A DNA stretch of 64,000 nt, from contig CALXMN010000004.1 of assembly GCA_944389495.1 (NCBI GenBank), forward strand, positions 1 through 64,000, given 5' to 3'. The notes beneath the pieces are model-generated. The model was given only the letters and a program-made list of their open reading frames with translations, was not told where the DNA came from and ran no database searches. Positions 51,237 through 60,367 of the stretch are shown here, one piece after another (the first letter of the stretch is position 1; every line of letters begins with the position of its first letter). The position numbers and the translations under genes were made by a program. Source of the DNA: an uncultured Alphaproteobacteria bacterium. Its GTDB lineage: Bacteria; Pseudomonadota; Alphaproteobacteria; Rs-D84.

Positions 51237-54200
51237 ATGGCAAATTTAATTGTTGATGGTAACTGGGCCGCGGCAGATGTCGCGTACCGGTGTGTTGATT
51301 TTGCAGCGATTTATCCAATTACCCCAAGCAGTACAATGGGTGAATTGGCGGATGAATGGTCGTTCCAGCATAAAAAAAATATTTGGGGCGCAATTCCACA
51401 AATTATTGAAATGCAATCCGAAGGTGGGGCGGCCGGCGCAATGCACGGGGCGTTGCAGATGGGAACCTTGGCAACGACATTTACCGCATCCCAAGGCTTG
51501 TTGTTGATGATTCCGAATATGTATAAAATCGCCGGTGAGCAAACGCCATTTGTTATGCACGTTGCGGCACGTGCATTGGCGACGCACGCGTTGTCTATTT
51601 TTGGTGACCACAGTGACGTTATGGCCGTGCGACAAACAGGCTTTGCAATGTTGGCCAGTCATAATGTGCAACAGGCGCACGATATGGCCGCAATTGCGCA
51701 CGCGGCAACATTGCGGGCACGGGTGCCGTTTTTACATTTCTTTGACGGGTTTCGCACCAGTCACGAAGAATCACGTCTGGTGCGCATCGAAGATGATGTG
51801 CTGCGTCAAATGATTCCGGATGATTTGGTTTTACAAAATCGGGCACGTGGTATGACGCCGGATAATCCGACAATTCGTGGTACGGCGCAAAACCCCGATG
51901 TGTTTTTCCAGGGACGCGAGGCCGCAAATCCGTTGTATATGAAAACGCCGCAAATCGTTCAAGATTGTATGAATTTGTTCGCAAAATTAACCGGGCGTAA
52001 ATATAATCTGGTTGATTATGTCGGTGACCCAAATGCAGAAAATGTTATCGTTGCAATGGGCAGTGCCTGTGAAACAATCGAAGAAACTTTGGCGCATTTG
52101 CCGGCGGGGATGGGACTGTTAAAAATTCATTTGTATCGGCCATTTCCACGTGATGCCTTTTTGGCCGTGTTGCCGAAAACGGTCAAGCGTATCGCCGTTC
52201 TTGACAGGTGCAAAGAACCGGGCAGTTTGGGCGAGCCACTGTACCAGGATGTAAAAACAATCGTTGGCGATTCGATTGCTGTCTTTGGCGGGCGATACGG
52301 ATTGGGCTCTAAGGAGTTTAAGCCCCGTGATGTCAAGGCTGTGTATGAAAATCTGATGCGGAACACATTGCATCATAATTTTACCGTTGGTATCGAAGAT
52401 GATTTGACCGGGTTATCGTTGAAAACAGACCCGGCATTTGCGGTCCAGGATGCAAACTTTAAAACCGCAATTTTATATGGTATCGGATCCGATGGTACGG
52501 TTGGGGCGGTAAAAAATATTGTAAAAATTGTTGGCGAAAATTCTGATTTATACCCGCAATCTTATGCCGTATATGATTCAAAAAAATCTGGTGGATTGAC
52601 CGCGTCGCATATACGTTTTTCGGACAAGCCCATTAAAAGTCAGTATTTAATAGAAGTTGCGGATTTTATCAGTGTTTCAAACTTTATGATTGCCCAGCGG
52701 TTTGATGTATTTCGCGGATTACGTCCGGGTGGAACAGTAATGATAAATACGTCTATGGCGCCCGATGTTGCATTTGCAAATCTGCCACGTGAAAGCCAGG
52801 AACATTTAATGCGTTTGCGCGCGCGTGTGTTCTTTTTGAATGCAAATGCGGCGGCGGCCGAATTGGGATTGGGCAATCGCATTAACACATTTATTATGTT
52901 GAATTTCTTTAATTTAACACAGGTGATTGAACCGGCTGTTGCGGCCCAAAGTGCCAAGGTCGCAATCGAAAAAACATATAAAAAGAAGGGTATGGAAATT
53001 GTTCGGGCCAATTGGGCCGCGGTGGACAAGGCGGCCGAATATCTGCACGAGTATGTGTTGCCGTCTTCTGTGTCAAATTTTGCGCCCGATTTTATGCCGG
53101 CAATGACGGATGCGGCGCCCGCAGAAATTGCCGGAACCTTGGGTGAAATGGCCGCCCAGCGTGGTGATGCGTTGCCGGTTTCGCGTTTTCGTGTTGGCGG
53201 TGAGTTTGGGGCGGGTCAATATCCGGTTGGTACCGCAAAATATGAAAAGCGCGCAATTTCTGAACGCGTTGCAACCGTTGATTTGGAAAAATGCATCCAG
53301 TGTGGCAAGTGTTCCACATTGTGCCCACACGCCGCGATTCGTATCAAGGCAATGACACCGGACCAGGCCGAAGCCGCCCGGGCGGATGGTGTAATTGTTG
53401 TTCCAATGAAAACACCGGAATTGGGACCGGATATGTACTTTACGTTGAATATTTCGCCGGCGGATTGTACGGGGTGCAATGTTTGTGTAAAAAATTGTCC
53501 TGTGCACGCATTGTCTATGATGGCGTTGTCGGATGCCGGTGACCAACAAAAGCGTTTTGATGCCGCCCAGAAAATACCAGATGTGCCACGTGAAAAGTTA
53601 AACCTGAATATACCAAAACACGTAGAGTTATTGCCGCATTATTTCGAATTTCCGGGTGCCTGTGCGGGATGTGGTGAAACGCCATATATAAAAATGATGG
53701 CGCATTTGTTTGGTGATCGGATGGTTGTGGCAAATGCAACGGGATGTTCGTCAATATATGGGGCGAATTTGCCGACCACACCGTGGACCAAGGATGCAAA
53801 TGGACGCGGGCCGGCGTGGTCTAATTCTTTGTTCGAAGATAATGCCGAATATGGTTTGGGAATGCGAATCGCATTAAATCAAAAACGCGAAACACTTAAG
53901 GGACTGTTATTCGAATTAAATATTCCAAACATAGAAGAAATGTTTGCTGAACGTGACCCAGAAAAACAGCGTATAATAGAAGAAAATTTGCGCACTCAAT
54001 TGGACAAAATCGATTCGCCACGGGCGGCAATGGCGCGCAGTTTGGTTGGTGAAATCGTGGATAAATCTGTATGGATTATTGGTGGTGACGGATGGGCGTA
54101 TGATATTGGATATGGTGGACTGGATCATATTTTACACAGTGGCGAAAACGTAAATGTCTTGGTTCTGGACACCGAAGGATATTCCAATACCGGTGGCCAA

Positions 54201-54743
54201 CAGTCCAAGGCAACGCCGTTCGGGGCCAGTATGAAGTTTGCCATCGGGGGTAAAGAGCACGCCAAAAAAGATTTAGGTATGATTGCAATGATGTCGGGTG
54301 CATACGTTGCACAAATCGCGTTGGGCGCAAACCAGGCCCAGGCAATTCGTGCATTCCGCGAGGCCGCCGCATTCCCGGGACCTTCAATAATATTGGCGTA
54401 TGCACCGTGTATTGCGCACGGGTTCCCATTGCAAAACGGTGTGGAACATCAAATGCAATTGGTTAATACGGGTGCGTGGCCGTTGTATCGGTTTGATCCG
54501 TCGTTGGTACTGGATGGGCACACGCCTTTGACAATGGATTCAAATGCCGATGAAGTGACACCGTTGGAAGATTTCTTGAAAACGGAAAGTCGTTTTGGCG
54601 CAGCGCGTGCGGCAAATCCGCACTTTGATCGGTTGGTTGCCGAAGCCAAGGAAAACAATCATTATCGTGCGGAATTGAAAAAGTATATTGCGCATTTTGC
54701 AATGATGAATTCGCCCGAGGTCAAAGAAAACGGCGAGGGGTAA
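51237..54743 (+). CDS. nifJ: Pyruvate:ferredoxin (flavodoxin) oxidoreductase
   Basis: A 1,168-residue single-chain PFOR that converts pyruvate and CoA to acetyl-CoA, CO2 and reduced ferredoxin. Domains follow the usual order: pyruvate-binding N-domain (YPITPSSTMGELAD), gamma domain, a two-cluster ferredoxin domain with Cys686/689/692/696 and Cys744/747/750/754, and the thiamine-diphosphate domain (GDGWAYDIGYGGLDH, EGYSNTGGQQSKATP). All key residues are there. It points to an anaerobic or microaerobic fermentative lifestyle, unusual among alphaproteobacteria, which mostly use pyruvate dehydrogenase. Single-gene unit with its own terminator. Confidence 0.97.
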   Translation: MANLIVDGNWAAADVAYRCVDFAAIYPITPSSTMGELADEWSFQHKKNIWGAIPQIIEMQSEGGAAGAMHGALQMGTLATTFTASQGLLLMIPNMYKIAGEQTPFVMHVAARALATHALSIFGDHSDVMAVRQTGFAMLASHNVQQAHDMAAIAHAATLRARVPFLHFFDGFRTSHEESRLVRIEDDVLRQMIPDDLVLQNRARGMTPDNPTIRGTAQNPDVFFQGREAANPLYMKTPQIVQDCMNLFAKLTGRKYNLVDYVGDPNAENVIVAMGSACETIEETLAHLPAGMGLLKIHLYRPFPRDAFLAVLPKTVKRIAVLDRCKEPGSLGEPLYQDVKTIVGDSIAVFGGRYGLGSKEFKPRDVKAVYENLMRNTLHHNFTVGIEDDLTGLSLKTDPAFAVQDANFKTAILYGIGSDGTVGAVKNIVKIVGENSDLYPQSYAVYDSKKSGGLTASHIRFSDKPIKSQYLIEVADFISVSNFMIAQRFDVFRGLRPGGTVMINTSMAPDVAFANLPRESQEHLMRLRARVFFLNANAAAAELGLGNRINTFIMLNFFNLTQVIEPAVAAQSAKVAIEKTYKKKGMEIVRANWAAVDKAAEYLHEYVLPSSVSNFAPDFMPAMTDAAPAEIAGTLGEMAAQRGDALPVSRFRVGGEFGAGQYPVGTAKYEKRAISERVATVDLEKCIQCGKCSTLCPHAAIRIKAMTPDQAEAARADGVIVVPMKTPELGPDMYFTLNISPADCTGCNVCVKNCPVHALSMMALSDAGDQQKRFDAAQKIPDVPREKLNLNIPKHVELLPHYFEFPGACAGCGETPYIKMMAHLFGDRMVVANATGCSSIYGANLPTTPWTKDANGRGPAWSNSLFEDNAEYGLGMRIALNQKRETLKGLLFELNIPNIEEMFAERDPEKQRIIEENLRTQLDKIDSPRAAMARSLVGEIVDKSVWIIGGDGWAYDIGYGGLDHILHSGENVNVLVLDTEGYSNTGGQQSKATPFGASMKFAIGGKEHAKKDLGMIAMMSGAYVAQIALGANQAQAIRAFREAAAFPGPSIILAYAPCIAHGFPLQNGVEHQMQLVNTGAWPLYRFDPSLVLDGHTPLTMDSNADEVTPLEDFLKTESRFGAARAANPHFDRLVAEAKENNHYRAELKKYIAHFAMMNSPEVKENGEG

Positions 54744-54747
54744 AAGA

Positions 54748-54774
54748 AAAACGGGGCAATGCCCCGTTTTTTTG
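54748..54774 (+). terminator. Terminator after nifJ
   Basis: AAACGGGGC and GCCCCGTTT pair with a two-base loop, followed by a T-run. Confidence 0.88.
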
Positions 54775-54887
54775 TGTGGAATAAAAAATGTTCGTTCGGG
54801 CGGCGTGTGATGACGGTGGTAAAGTAATTTGTTGTGGAATGCCTTTTTATGTTGCATATGGGGCGCGGTTTGGTGTACATTTGGGGT

Positions 54888-55316
54888 ATGAAAAAATTTG
54901 TTTTATTTTTTGCAGTGTTAATGACGGCGTGTACTTTTCAGACCAAACATCGCGGATATGTTTTTCCGGATAATCTGGATTCAATTGTTGCCGATATAAA
55001 AACAACACGGCAATTAACAGATGAAATTGGCGCGCCCCAGGTTAAAACAATCTATGGCGATGAATTTTGGATTTACTATGGCGCGGATGAAAATTACCGT
55101 GGGCCATTGCCGTTGAAGTATGATAATCAAACCGTTTTGTTGGCCAAGGTTGACGGGACGCGTGTTACGGATATTCGGGTGCTGTACGATGAAGATTTGC
55201 CGGATGTTATTATTTCCGAAGACGAAACCGAAATACCGGCCGCAATAGAACTGAATGCTTTACAGGAATTGTTTAATAATGTCGGACGTTTTTCGCCGGC
55301 GGGATTGGGGCAATAG
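54888..55316 (+). CDS. bamE: Outer membrane assembly lipoprotein BamE
   Basis: A 142-residue lipoprotein with lipobox LMTAC and lipidated Cys15. The mature part starts TFQTKHRGYVFPD and has the SmpA/OmlA fold pattern (DEIGAPQVKTIYGDEFWIYY). It is a small subunit of the BAM complex that inserts barrel proteins, such as the several encoded in this window. The start at 54888 gives the lipoprotein signal. Confidence 0.88.
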   Translation: MKKFVLFFAVLMTACTFQTKHRGYVFPDNLDSIVADIKTTRQLTDEIGAPQVKTIYGDEFWIYYGADENYRGPLPLKYDNQTVLLAKVDGTRVTDIRVLYDEDLPDVIISEDETEIPAAIELNALQELFNNVGRFSPAGLGQ

Positions 55317-55379
55317 TGTAAAAAGGTATTTGCAATACTTGTATAAAACGTGTAAAATAAAAATAAAAGAGAATTAGGA

Positions 55380-55934
55380 ATGAAACGAATTTTGTTTTCT
55401 TTGTTTATAATGAATTGCACGTTTTTGGCGGGCGTTGGTGTGGCGCGGGCCACGGATTTTTCTTGTGGGCCGGGGTATATATTGGCGTCGCACAGTGATA
55501 TTGATGATATTAAGGCCGCAGAATGCCAGAAATTGTGGTGCCGTGATTTGGAAACGGGTAAACCAATGGGAAGTGGGGACCGCGCAAATACCGGGTATAA
55601 ATCGACGTCTTATCCGATGGAATTGTGTGATGCCGATGGAAATTGCATAGAATGCTTTGGCGATCGTAAATGGTGCAGTGGCCAGCCCGAGGGATTTTGG
55701 AACCCGGAATATGGCGCATATACGTATAATGGTGATGACAATGCGACATATACGTCATATCAGCGGGGCAGTTGTTGGGCCTGGAATCTGGAAAAGCCAA
55801 ATTGTCCGGATGGCCAGACCGCAATTTTACAGGATGGACAATGGGTTTGTGCGGTGTCAACCGGAACCACAACGGGCAGTCGTGAATCCAGTATTCGCAG
55901 AACGTCCGGGTCTTTGCGGCGTGCCATCAGATAG
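55380..55934 (+). CDS. Secreted Cys/Trp-rich protein, unknown function
   Basis: A 184-residue exported protein with signal peptide ending in ARATD. It has about 13 cysteines and many aromatic residues (CRDLETGKPMGSGD, CIECFGDRKWCSG, GSCWAWNLEKPNC) and a basic Ser/Arg-rich tail (SSIRRTSGSLRRAIR). No family is recognised. It may belong to the same secreted, disulfide-rich repertoire as the family A and B genes. GAGAATTAGGA precedes the ATG, a short spacing. Terminator follows. Confidence 0.7.
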   Translation: MKRILFSLFIMNCTFLAGVGVARATDFSCGPGYILASHSDIDDIKAAECQKLWCRDLETGKPMGSGDRANTGYKSTSYPMELCDADGNCIECFGDRKWCSGQPEGFWNPEYGAYTYNGDDNATYTSYQRGSCWAWNLEKPNCPDGQTAILQDGQWVCAVSTGTTTGSRESSIRRTSGSLRRAIR

Positions 55935-55940
55935 GTTTAT

Positions 55941-55969
55941 AAAATGCCCCATATGGGGCATTTTTATTT
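55941..55969 (+). terminator. Terminator after the 184-aa secreted protein gene
   Basis: AAATGCCCC and GGGGCATTT pair with a short ATAT loop and a T-run. Confidence 0.85.
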
Positions 55970-56027
55970 TTTGGGTCATTTATTTGTTTTTCGTGTTTTT
56001 TGTGCTATAATATACGGGACAGAGAGA

Positions 56028-56615
56028 ATGGCAACTGTAAAAGGTATCCAGATTATGCCAAGTAAAAAGTTAGATTTTAAAACGGGTCAGTATGTGGTCT
56101 ATCCAACCCAGGGGGTTGGAAAACTTGTTCGCGTGGAAGAGCAGGTTGTTGCTGGACAAAAGGTAAAAATGCTGGTCATTGATTTTGAACGTAACCATAT
56201 GACATTGCGTGTGCCGGTTGAGCGGGCCGAAATTTCCGGGTTGCGACCATTAACGTCCGTCAAAAAAATGGACGAGGCCATTGCATCCGCCAAGGGCAAG
56301 GCCGGCGCAAAACGTATGATTTGGGCACGACGCGCCGCCCAATACGAAGAAAATATTAATTCCGGTGACCCAATGAAATTGGCCGAGGTGGTACGTGATC
56401 TGCAACGGCGAAATCCAACGGATACAATGACGTTTTCCGCGCGCCAGTTGTATTTGCGGGCACTTGAACGTATGGCCCAGGAATTTGCCGTTCTGCATAA
56501 AATAGATTTGGATGCCGCGTCCGAAAAAATAGAAGATATTTTGGGTGTGCCAAAGGAAATCGATTTGAATGCCGTTGATATTGATGATGATGATGAAACG
56601 GATGATGAAGAATAA
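56028..56615 (+). CDS. carD: CarD-family transcriptional regulator
   Basis: A 195-residue regulator with an N-terminal RNA-polymerase-interacting domain (KTGQYVVYPTQGVGKLV) shared with Mfd, and a helical C-terminal domain (MIWARRAAQYEENI, LYLRALERMAQEF) that contacts promoter DNA. It stabilises open complexes, typically at rRNA and other promoters. The start at 56028 follows AGAGAG; upstream codons overlap the preceding terminator. The C-terminus is very acidic (DIDDDDETDDEE). Confidence 0.93.
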   Translation: MATVKGIQIMPSKKLDFKTGQYVVYPTQGVGKLVRVEEQVVAGQKVKMLVIDFERNHMTLRVPVERAEISGLRPLTSVKKMDEAIASAKGKAGAKRMIWARRAAQYEENINSGDPMKLAEVVRDLQRRNPTDTMTFSARQLYLRALERMAQEFAVLHKIDLDAASEKIEDILGVPKEIDLNAVDIDDDDETDDEE

Positions 56616-56645
56616 GAAACGGGGCGAAAGGCCCGTTTCTTATTT
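56614..56645 (+). terminator. Terminator after carD
   Basis: GAAACGGGC and GCCCGTTTC pair, followed by TTATTT. Confidence 0.85.
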
Positions 56646-56745
56646 ATAAATTAAAAATTTGTGGGCGAATTTATTTATTGATTTATATATTTTGCCCATT
56701 TTTTGTTTTGTGGCCCAGAAATCAGGGAAAAAATCTAAAAAAATA

Positions 56746-56848
56746 ATGCCGAAAAAAAACGGACGTTTATATTCTGTTTTTTCTTGGTCATATTTTAACT
56801 GATTTTTCGGTAATTCGTCAACAATATTTTTGCCGAATATAAACGTCC
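56746..56848 (+). promoter_or_regulatory. Structured leader, motif 2 copy 3
   Basis: The box ATGCCGAAAA (56746-56755) is followed by GGACGTTTATATTC (56761-56774). Its perfect inverted repeat GAATATAAACGTCC lies at 56835-56848, around a 60-base loop. The two other copies (4661-4812, 20365-20512) have the same box and arm positions, but their arm bases differ and pairing is kept. A promoter is less clear here (possibly TTGTTT near 56703). The first cassette gene starts 40 bases on. Confidence 0.6.
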
Positions 56849-56887
56849 CTTTGGATTGGGCGTTAAATCAAGGATGGGTTTTACAAG

Positions 56888-57343
56888 ATGAAAAAAAATT
56901 CGTTTTTTTTAATCGTTTGTTTGGTGGGGGGGCTGGCAATGGGGCAACCCGGCTGGGCCGTGAACAAGTATGTAAACTTATATCCCAATTCCCAATGTCA
57001 GGCACCAGAATATACTGAGTTTGGTTCAGAGTGGTCTGTGTGGTGTGCGGGATATGGTTCGTGGTCTAATGGTTCACAAGTTAGTGGTATTGGGATTTGT
57101 ATCGATGGCAGCGGTGGTACTGATTATGGCTACTCTACGAGTTATTTAGTCCCCAGCAGTGGTAATGGTACAGACTGTTGGTGCAAAATGTTGACGCCGG
57201 CCGTATCACAGTGGGTGTATGCGTGGTCAACCCGTAATGAGTCGCCGGGGGCAAACTGTTATCGTGATTGTTCACGTAAGTGTGCAGAAAAATTGGTAAG
57301 TCGTGAATTGCAAAGTGGAATGTTTTCGGGGCTTAGCGATTGA
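56888..57343 (+). CDS. Small secreted family B protein
   Basis: A 151-residue exported protein with signal peptide ending in GWAVN. It carries the family B signature CWCKMLTPAVSQWVYA, then DCSRKCAEKL and the ending FSGLSD. First gene of the complete B-B-A cassette on the plus strand. The ribosome site is weak (CAAGGA is 16 bases upstream), so translation may depend on the leader. Function unknown. Confidence 0.75.
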   Translation: MKKNSFFLIVCLVGGLAMGQPGWAVNKYVNLYPNSQCQAPEYTEFGSEWSVWCAGYGSWSNGSQVSGIGICIDGSGGTDYGYSTSYLVPSSGNGTDCWCKMLTPAVSQWVYAWSTRNESPGANCYRDCSRKCAEKLVSRELQSGMFSGLSD

Positions 57344-57359
57344 TGGGGGGGGGTAAAAA

Positions 57360-57818
57360 ATGAAAAAGATAACGTTTTTTTTGATTGTGGGCGCATTGGT
57401 GGCCGCGGTGGGTGTTCCGGCAATTGCCGCCGCGTATAAATGTGTAAAACCACTGGAATACAACGGGTATAACAGCGCTAATTATAATTGCAGCTTAGCA
57501 ATGCCGCACTATGCGTCAATGGATTGGGGGGTTACGTGCAGCAATGTCGGTGGTGTCAGTGTAAGAATGACGGGGGTTGGTGTTCTGGCGTATTCGGGTG
57601 CACACTATCCCAATGGTGGGACACGTTCAGAAATAGAGTTTTCGACAGATGTCAGTGAGCATTCATCCTGTTGGTGCAGAATGTTTACCCCGGCCGTATC
57701 ACAGTGGGTGTGTATTGGGGTAGCCGCTGATGCGGCTGCCTGTGGAAAACGATGTGCAGAGCAAATGGCGTCCGATACCCCATTAAGAGGTTTAATATTC
57801 GAAGGCATTTTGTCATAA
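57360..57818 (+). CDS. Small secreted family B protein
   Basis: A 152-residue exported protein with signal peptide ending in AIAAA. It has the family B signature CWCRMFTPAVSQWV and a shorter Cys-tail (CGKRCAEQM). It follows the previous gene by 16 bases. A run of nine G (57345-57353) in that gap, seven bases before the ATG, is the only Shine-Dalgarno candidate; its length could affect translation. Function unknown. Confidence 0.75.
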   Translation: MKKITFFLIVGALVAAVGVPAIAAAYKCVKPLEYNGYNSANYNCSLAMPHYASMDWGVTCSNVGGVSVRMTGVGVLAYSGAHYPNGGTRSEIEFSTDVSEHSSCWCRMFTPAVSQWVCIGVAADAAACGKRCAEQMASDTPLRGLIFEGILS

Positions 57819-57840
57819 AAACAGATGGGGGTGGATAAAT

Positions 57841-58119
57841 ATGAAATATGTTTTTATGTGTTTGGTATTTCTGGGGGTGTGTATGGGTCGTGCAATTGGC
57901 GCGGAATTGATTACATCGTGCCCGGGGGATTATATTATGGTTTATGAACCATATATTTATATCGGCCCCGGAAGTTTGGCGATTACAGAGGTTGGCACGG
58001 CAACCAGTTGTTTGGTGCAATCACGTGGTGAAGCGTGTATTATGTATGCGCCGACGGGTATGGAATTTTCCGATGCAAGTGGCGACTTTGAATTTGATAA
58101 TATATGTGTGATGAATTAA
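57841..58119 (+). CDS. Small secreted family A protein
   Basis: A 92-residue exported protein with signal peptide ending in AIGAE. It is the most divergent family A member: the GYTSV block reads ITEVGTATSCL, followed by ACIMYAPTGMEFSD and SGDFEFDNIC. GGGGGTGG before the ATG is the ribosome site. It closes the third cassette in the same order as the others, with a terminator after it. Confidence 0.72.
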   Translation: MKYVFMCLVFLGVCMGRAIGAELITSCPGDYIMVYEPYIYIGPGSLAITEVGTATSCLVQSRGEACIMYAPTGMEFSDASGDFEFDNICVMN

Positions 58120-58132
58120 AACAAACGGGGTA

Positions 58133-58161
58133 AATAAAAATCCCGCATTGCGGGATTTTTT
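58133..58161. terminator. Terminator between the third cassette and lptB
   Basis: AAAATCCCGC and GCGGGATTTT pair around ATT/ATT-like loop bases with A- and T-runs, usable from both sides. Confidence 0.82.
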
Positions 58162-58888
58162 ACATTACAAAATCTTCGCCAAGGTATACCTTTTTTACCA
58201 TTTCGTCTTTGACAATTTCGGGTGTGGTGCCGTGCTTTAATATTTTGCCGTCGTGCAGGACGTAACTGCGATCCGTTATGCCCAATGTTTCACGTACGTT
58301 ATGGTCGGTAATAATCACCCCCAGACCACGGTTTTTTAACTGGGACACCAGATCACGAATTTCATTTACCGCAATTGGGTCAATCCCAGCGAACGGTTCA
58401 TCCAGTAATATAAATTTGGGATCATTCGCCAATGCACGTGCAATTTCCACACGACGACGTTCGCCACCCGATAATGCCGTTGCCGGACTGCGTCGCAGGG
58501 CGGTAATCGAAAATTCATCCAATAATGCGTCCAATTTTTTTTGACGTTTCTTGCGGCTGGGTTCGACAACCTCCAGAATGGCCATAATGTTTTGTTCAAC
58601 CGTTAAACCGCGGAATACACTGTTTTCCTGGGGCAGGTAACCGATGTGCAGGCGGGCCCGCTGGTAAAACGGCAGGTGGGTTATATCCTGGGAATTTAAG
58701 AATATTTGCCCGCGCGTCGCGCTTAATTGGCCCGTTATGCAATAGAATGCGGTGGTCTTGCCCGCGCCGTTTGGCCCCAACAGACCAACCGATTCGCCTT
58801 GGTGTGCCTCCATCGAGATGTCTTTGATAACCATACGTTTACCGTATGACTTTGACAGGTGTTCAACACGTAGTACAGATTGTTTCAT
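58160..58888 (-). CDS. lptB: LPS export ABC transporter ATPase LptB
   Basis: A 242-residue ATPase with Walker A GPNGAGKTT, signature LSGGERRR, Walker B FILLDEPFAGIDP and switch His in ITDHNV, all typical of LptB. It powers lipopolysaccharide extraction from the inner membrane with LptF, LptG and LptC. Its start overlaps the lptC stop by four bases. lptA, usually between lptC and lptB, is not here. Confidence 0.93.
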   Translation of the reverse strand: MKQSVLRVEHLSKSYGKRMVIKDISMEAHQGESVGLLGPNGAGKTTAFYCITGQLSATRGQIFLNSQDITHLPFYQRARLHIGYLPQENSVFRGLTVEQNIMAILEVVEPSRKKRQKKLDALLDEFSITALRRSPATALSGGERRRVEIARALANDPKFILLDEPFAGIDPIAVNEIRDLVSQLKNRGLGVIITDHNVRETLGITDRSYVLHDGKILKHGTTPEIVKDEMVKKVYLGEDFVM

Positions 58889-59370
58889 AATTTTATCACC
58901 AATTCTTCTGTTCTGATTTTGTCACCGTTGCTGGAATCAACGCGAACATTGTCCGTCAGTGTTATTGTGCGGGTCGTTCGATTATATTCGCCCGCGTTCG
59001 CAGTTATGTTATCACGTATGCGGGTGCCATCCGATATGCGCGTTGTTGTGCCAGAAACGTAATCCAGTAATATTATGTCGGGATTTTCGTATTCTTGGCG
59101 GCCGCTGCGTGCGTGAATTTGGAACGGTTCACCGTTTTTGTCGGTGCCCGAAAATGATGCGTTTGACATTTTAAACTGGTTACTTACAATATCCGTCATA
59201 TTTATTGCAGATATTGGTGTCCATAATAACTGGCGCGTGAATAGTGATCCCGCAATCAGCGCCGCAACCATAACCAGACCCCAACCTGTAAAGAAAAATT
59301 GCCACAGACGCTTTAGACGTCTGTGTTTTGTGAATATTATAAATGTTCTTTTGTCGCCTTGCACGCGCAC
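58885..59370 (-). CDS. lptC: LPS export protein LptC
   Basis: A 161-residue bitopic protein: basic N-terminus, one membrane helix at about 27-48, then a periplasmic beta-jellyroll (FKMSNASFSGTDKNGEPF, ITANAGEYNRTTRTITLTDN). It passes LPS from LptB-FG to LptA. Overlap with lptB (ATGA) shows tight coupling. Confidence 0.85.
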   Translation of the reverse strand: MRVQGDKRTFIIFTKHRRLKRLWQFFFTGWGLVMVAALIAGSLFTRQLLWTPISAINMTDIVSNQFKMSNASFSGTDKNGEPFQIHARSGRQEYENPDIILLDYVSGTTTRISDGTRIRDNITANAGEYNRTTRTITLTDNVRVDSSNGDKIRTEELVIKL

Positions 59371-59450
59371 AGTGTAGCGCGAAGAGAATCAAAATGCAAT
59401 TTTTATATTTATTCTGGATTTTTTTTATGTTATAATTCTTGCCAAGAGAG

Positions 59451-60269
59451 ATGAAGAAATTTTTGCTGATTTTTACTGGATTGGCGGTGTGCCTGGGCGG
59501 AACAACGGCAAATGCCGTTACTATTAATAAGGCCGCACCCGTTGCACCCGTGGAATCATCAACGTCAAACGCCACGGCCAGTTTGGTGCCAACCGTGCTT
59601 GGGATTATCAGTGGTGTTCAACAACTTAGCGCAAAGCAAAAAGAACTTACGGCGGAATGCATCCCAAGTAATCAAGAAATAACCTTTGTTGATAATGTCG
59701 TTAAAGAATGGGCAAAAACCGGGGCTATGACCGCGGACGAGGTGCAAAAACGCTTGGGACGGCAACGGTGCAGCGTGGCGGTTGGTGGATATCGAAGCGC
59801 GGTTGAGGTTGCCGCCGGTACCGATATGGATGATTTGATTTGCTATGATTATTTTGCAGGTGATGGAAATGCCGGAATGGTGTGGGAAAATTTTCCCAAG
59901 GTCGGGGTTGCCACATATTGTTCAGATGGCGGACCGGTAAGTTCGTGTGCAAGCAAAAATCGCATAACTGTTTCTGATATTTATGACATATTTAATTTGG
60001 TCGATTTTTCCGAGGCCGATTATTCCGCGTCGGAATTAACAATGGCCGCACGATTGATGTCGAAAATAGAAAAATGTTCTTATTCCAGATTAAGCGCACA
60101 AAAACGTCAGTTGTGGGGCGAGTTTTTAACCGATACTATAAACTCTTTGGGTGAACCGACAAATACCGGAACAATTATGCAATCTGTGTCCGGACTGACC
60201 GGTGGCGGTGGATTGGGGACCTCTTTGGGATCGATTGGGTCGTTGGCAACTTCTTTGTTTGCAAATTAA
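59451..60269 (+). CDS. Secreted protein of unknown function
   Basis: A 272-residue exported protein with signal peptide ending in ANAVT. The mature part is mostly helical with six or seven scattered cysteines (CIPSNQE, RQRCSVAVGGY, YCSDGGPVSSC) and a Gly/Ser-rich end (GGGGLGTSLGSIGS). No family is recognised. AAGAGAG precedes the ATG. A weak promoter TATAAT lies 20 bases further upstream. It is followed by the OmpA-type lipoprotein gene and could be an envelope partner. Confidence 0.68.
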   Translation: MKKFLLIFTGLAVCLGGTTANAVTINKAAPVAPVESSTSNATASLVPTVLGIISGVQQLSAKQKELTAECIPSNQEITFVDNVVKEWAKTGAMTADEVQKRLGRQRCSVAVGGYRSAVEVAAGTDMDDLICYDYFAGDGNAGMVWENFPKVGVATYCSDGGPVSSCASKNRITVSDIYDIFNLVDFSEADYSASELTMAARLMSKIEKCSYSRLSAQKRQLWGEFLTDTINSLGEPTNTGTIMQSVSGLTGGGGLGTSLGSIGSLATSLFAN

Positions 60270-60367
60270 AGCAAATTAAATGCCCGGGTGGTTTGTTGGG
60301 CGTTTTTTTGTCTTTACTAATATTGCAAAAAATCGTATAATACAAGGGATTATAAAAAGGAAGTTTT

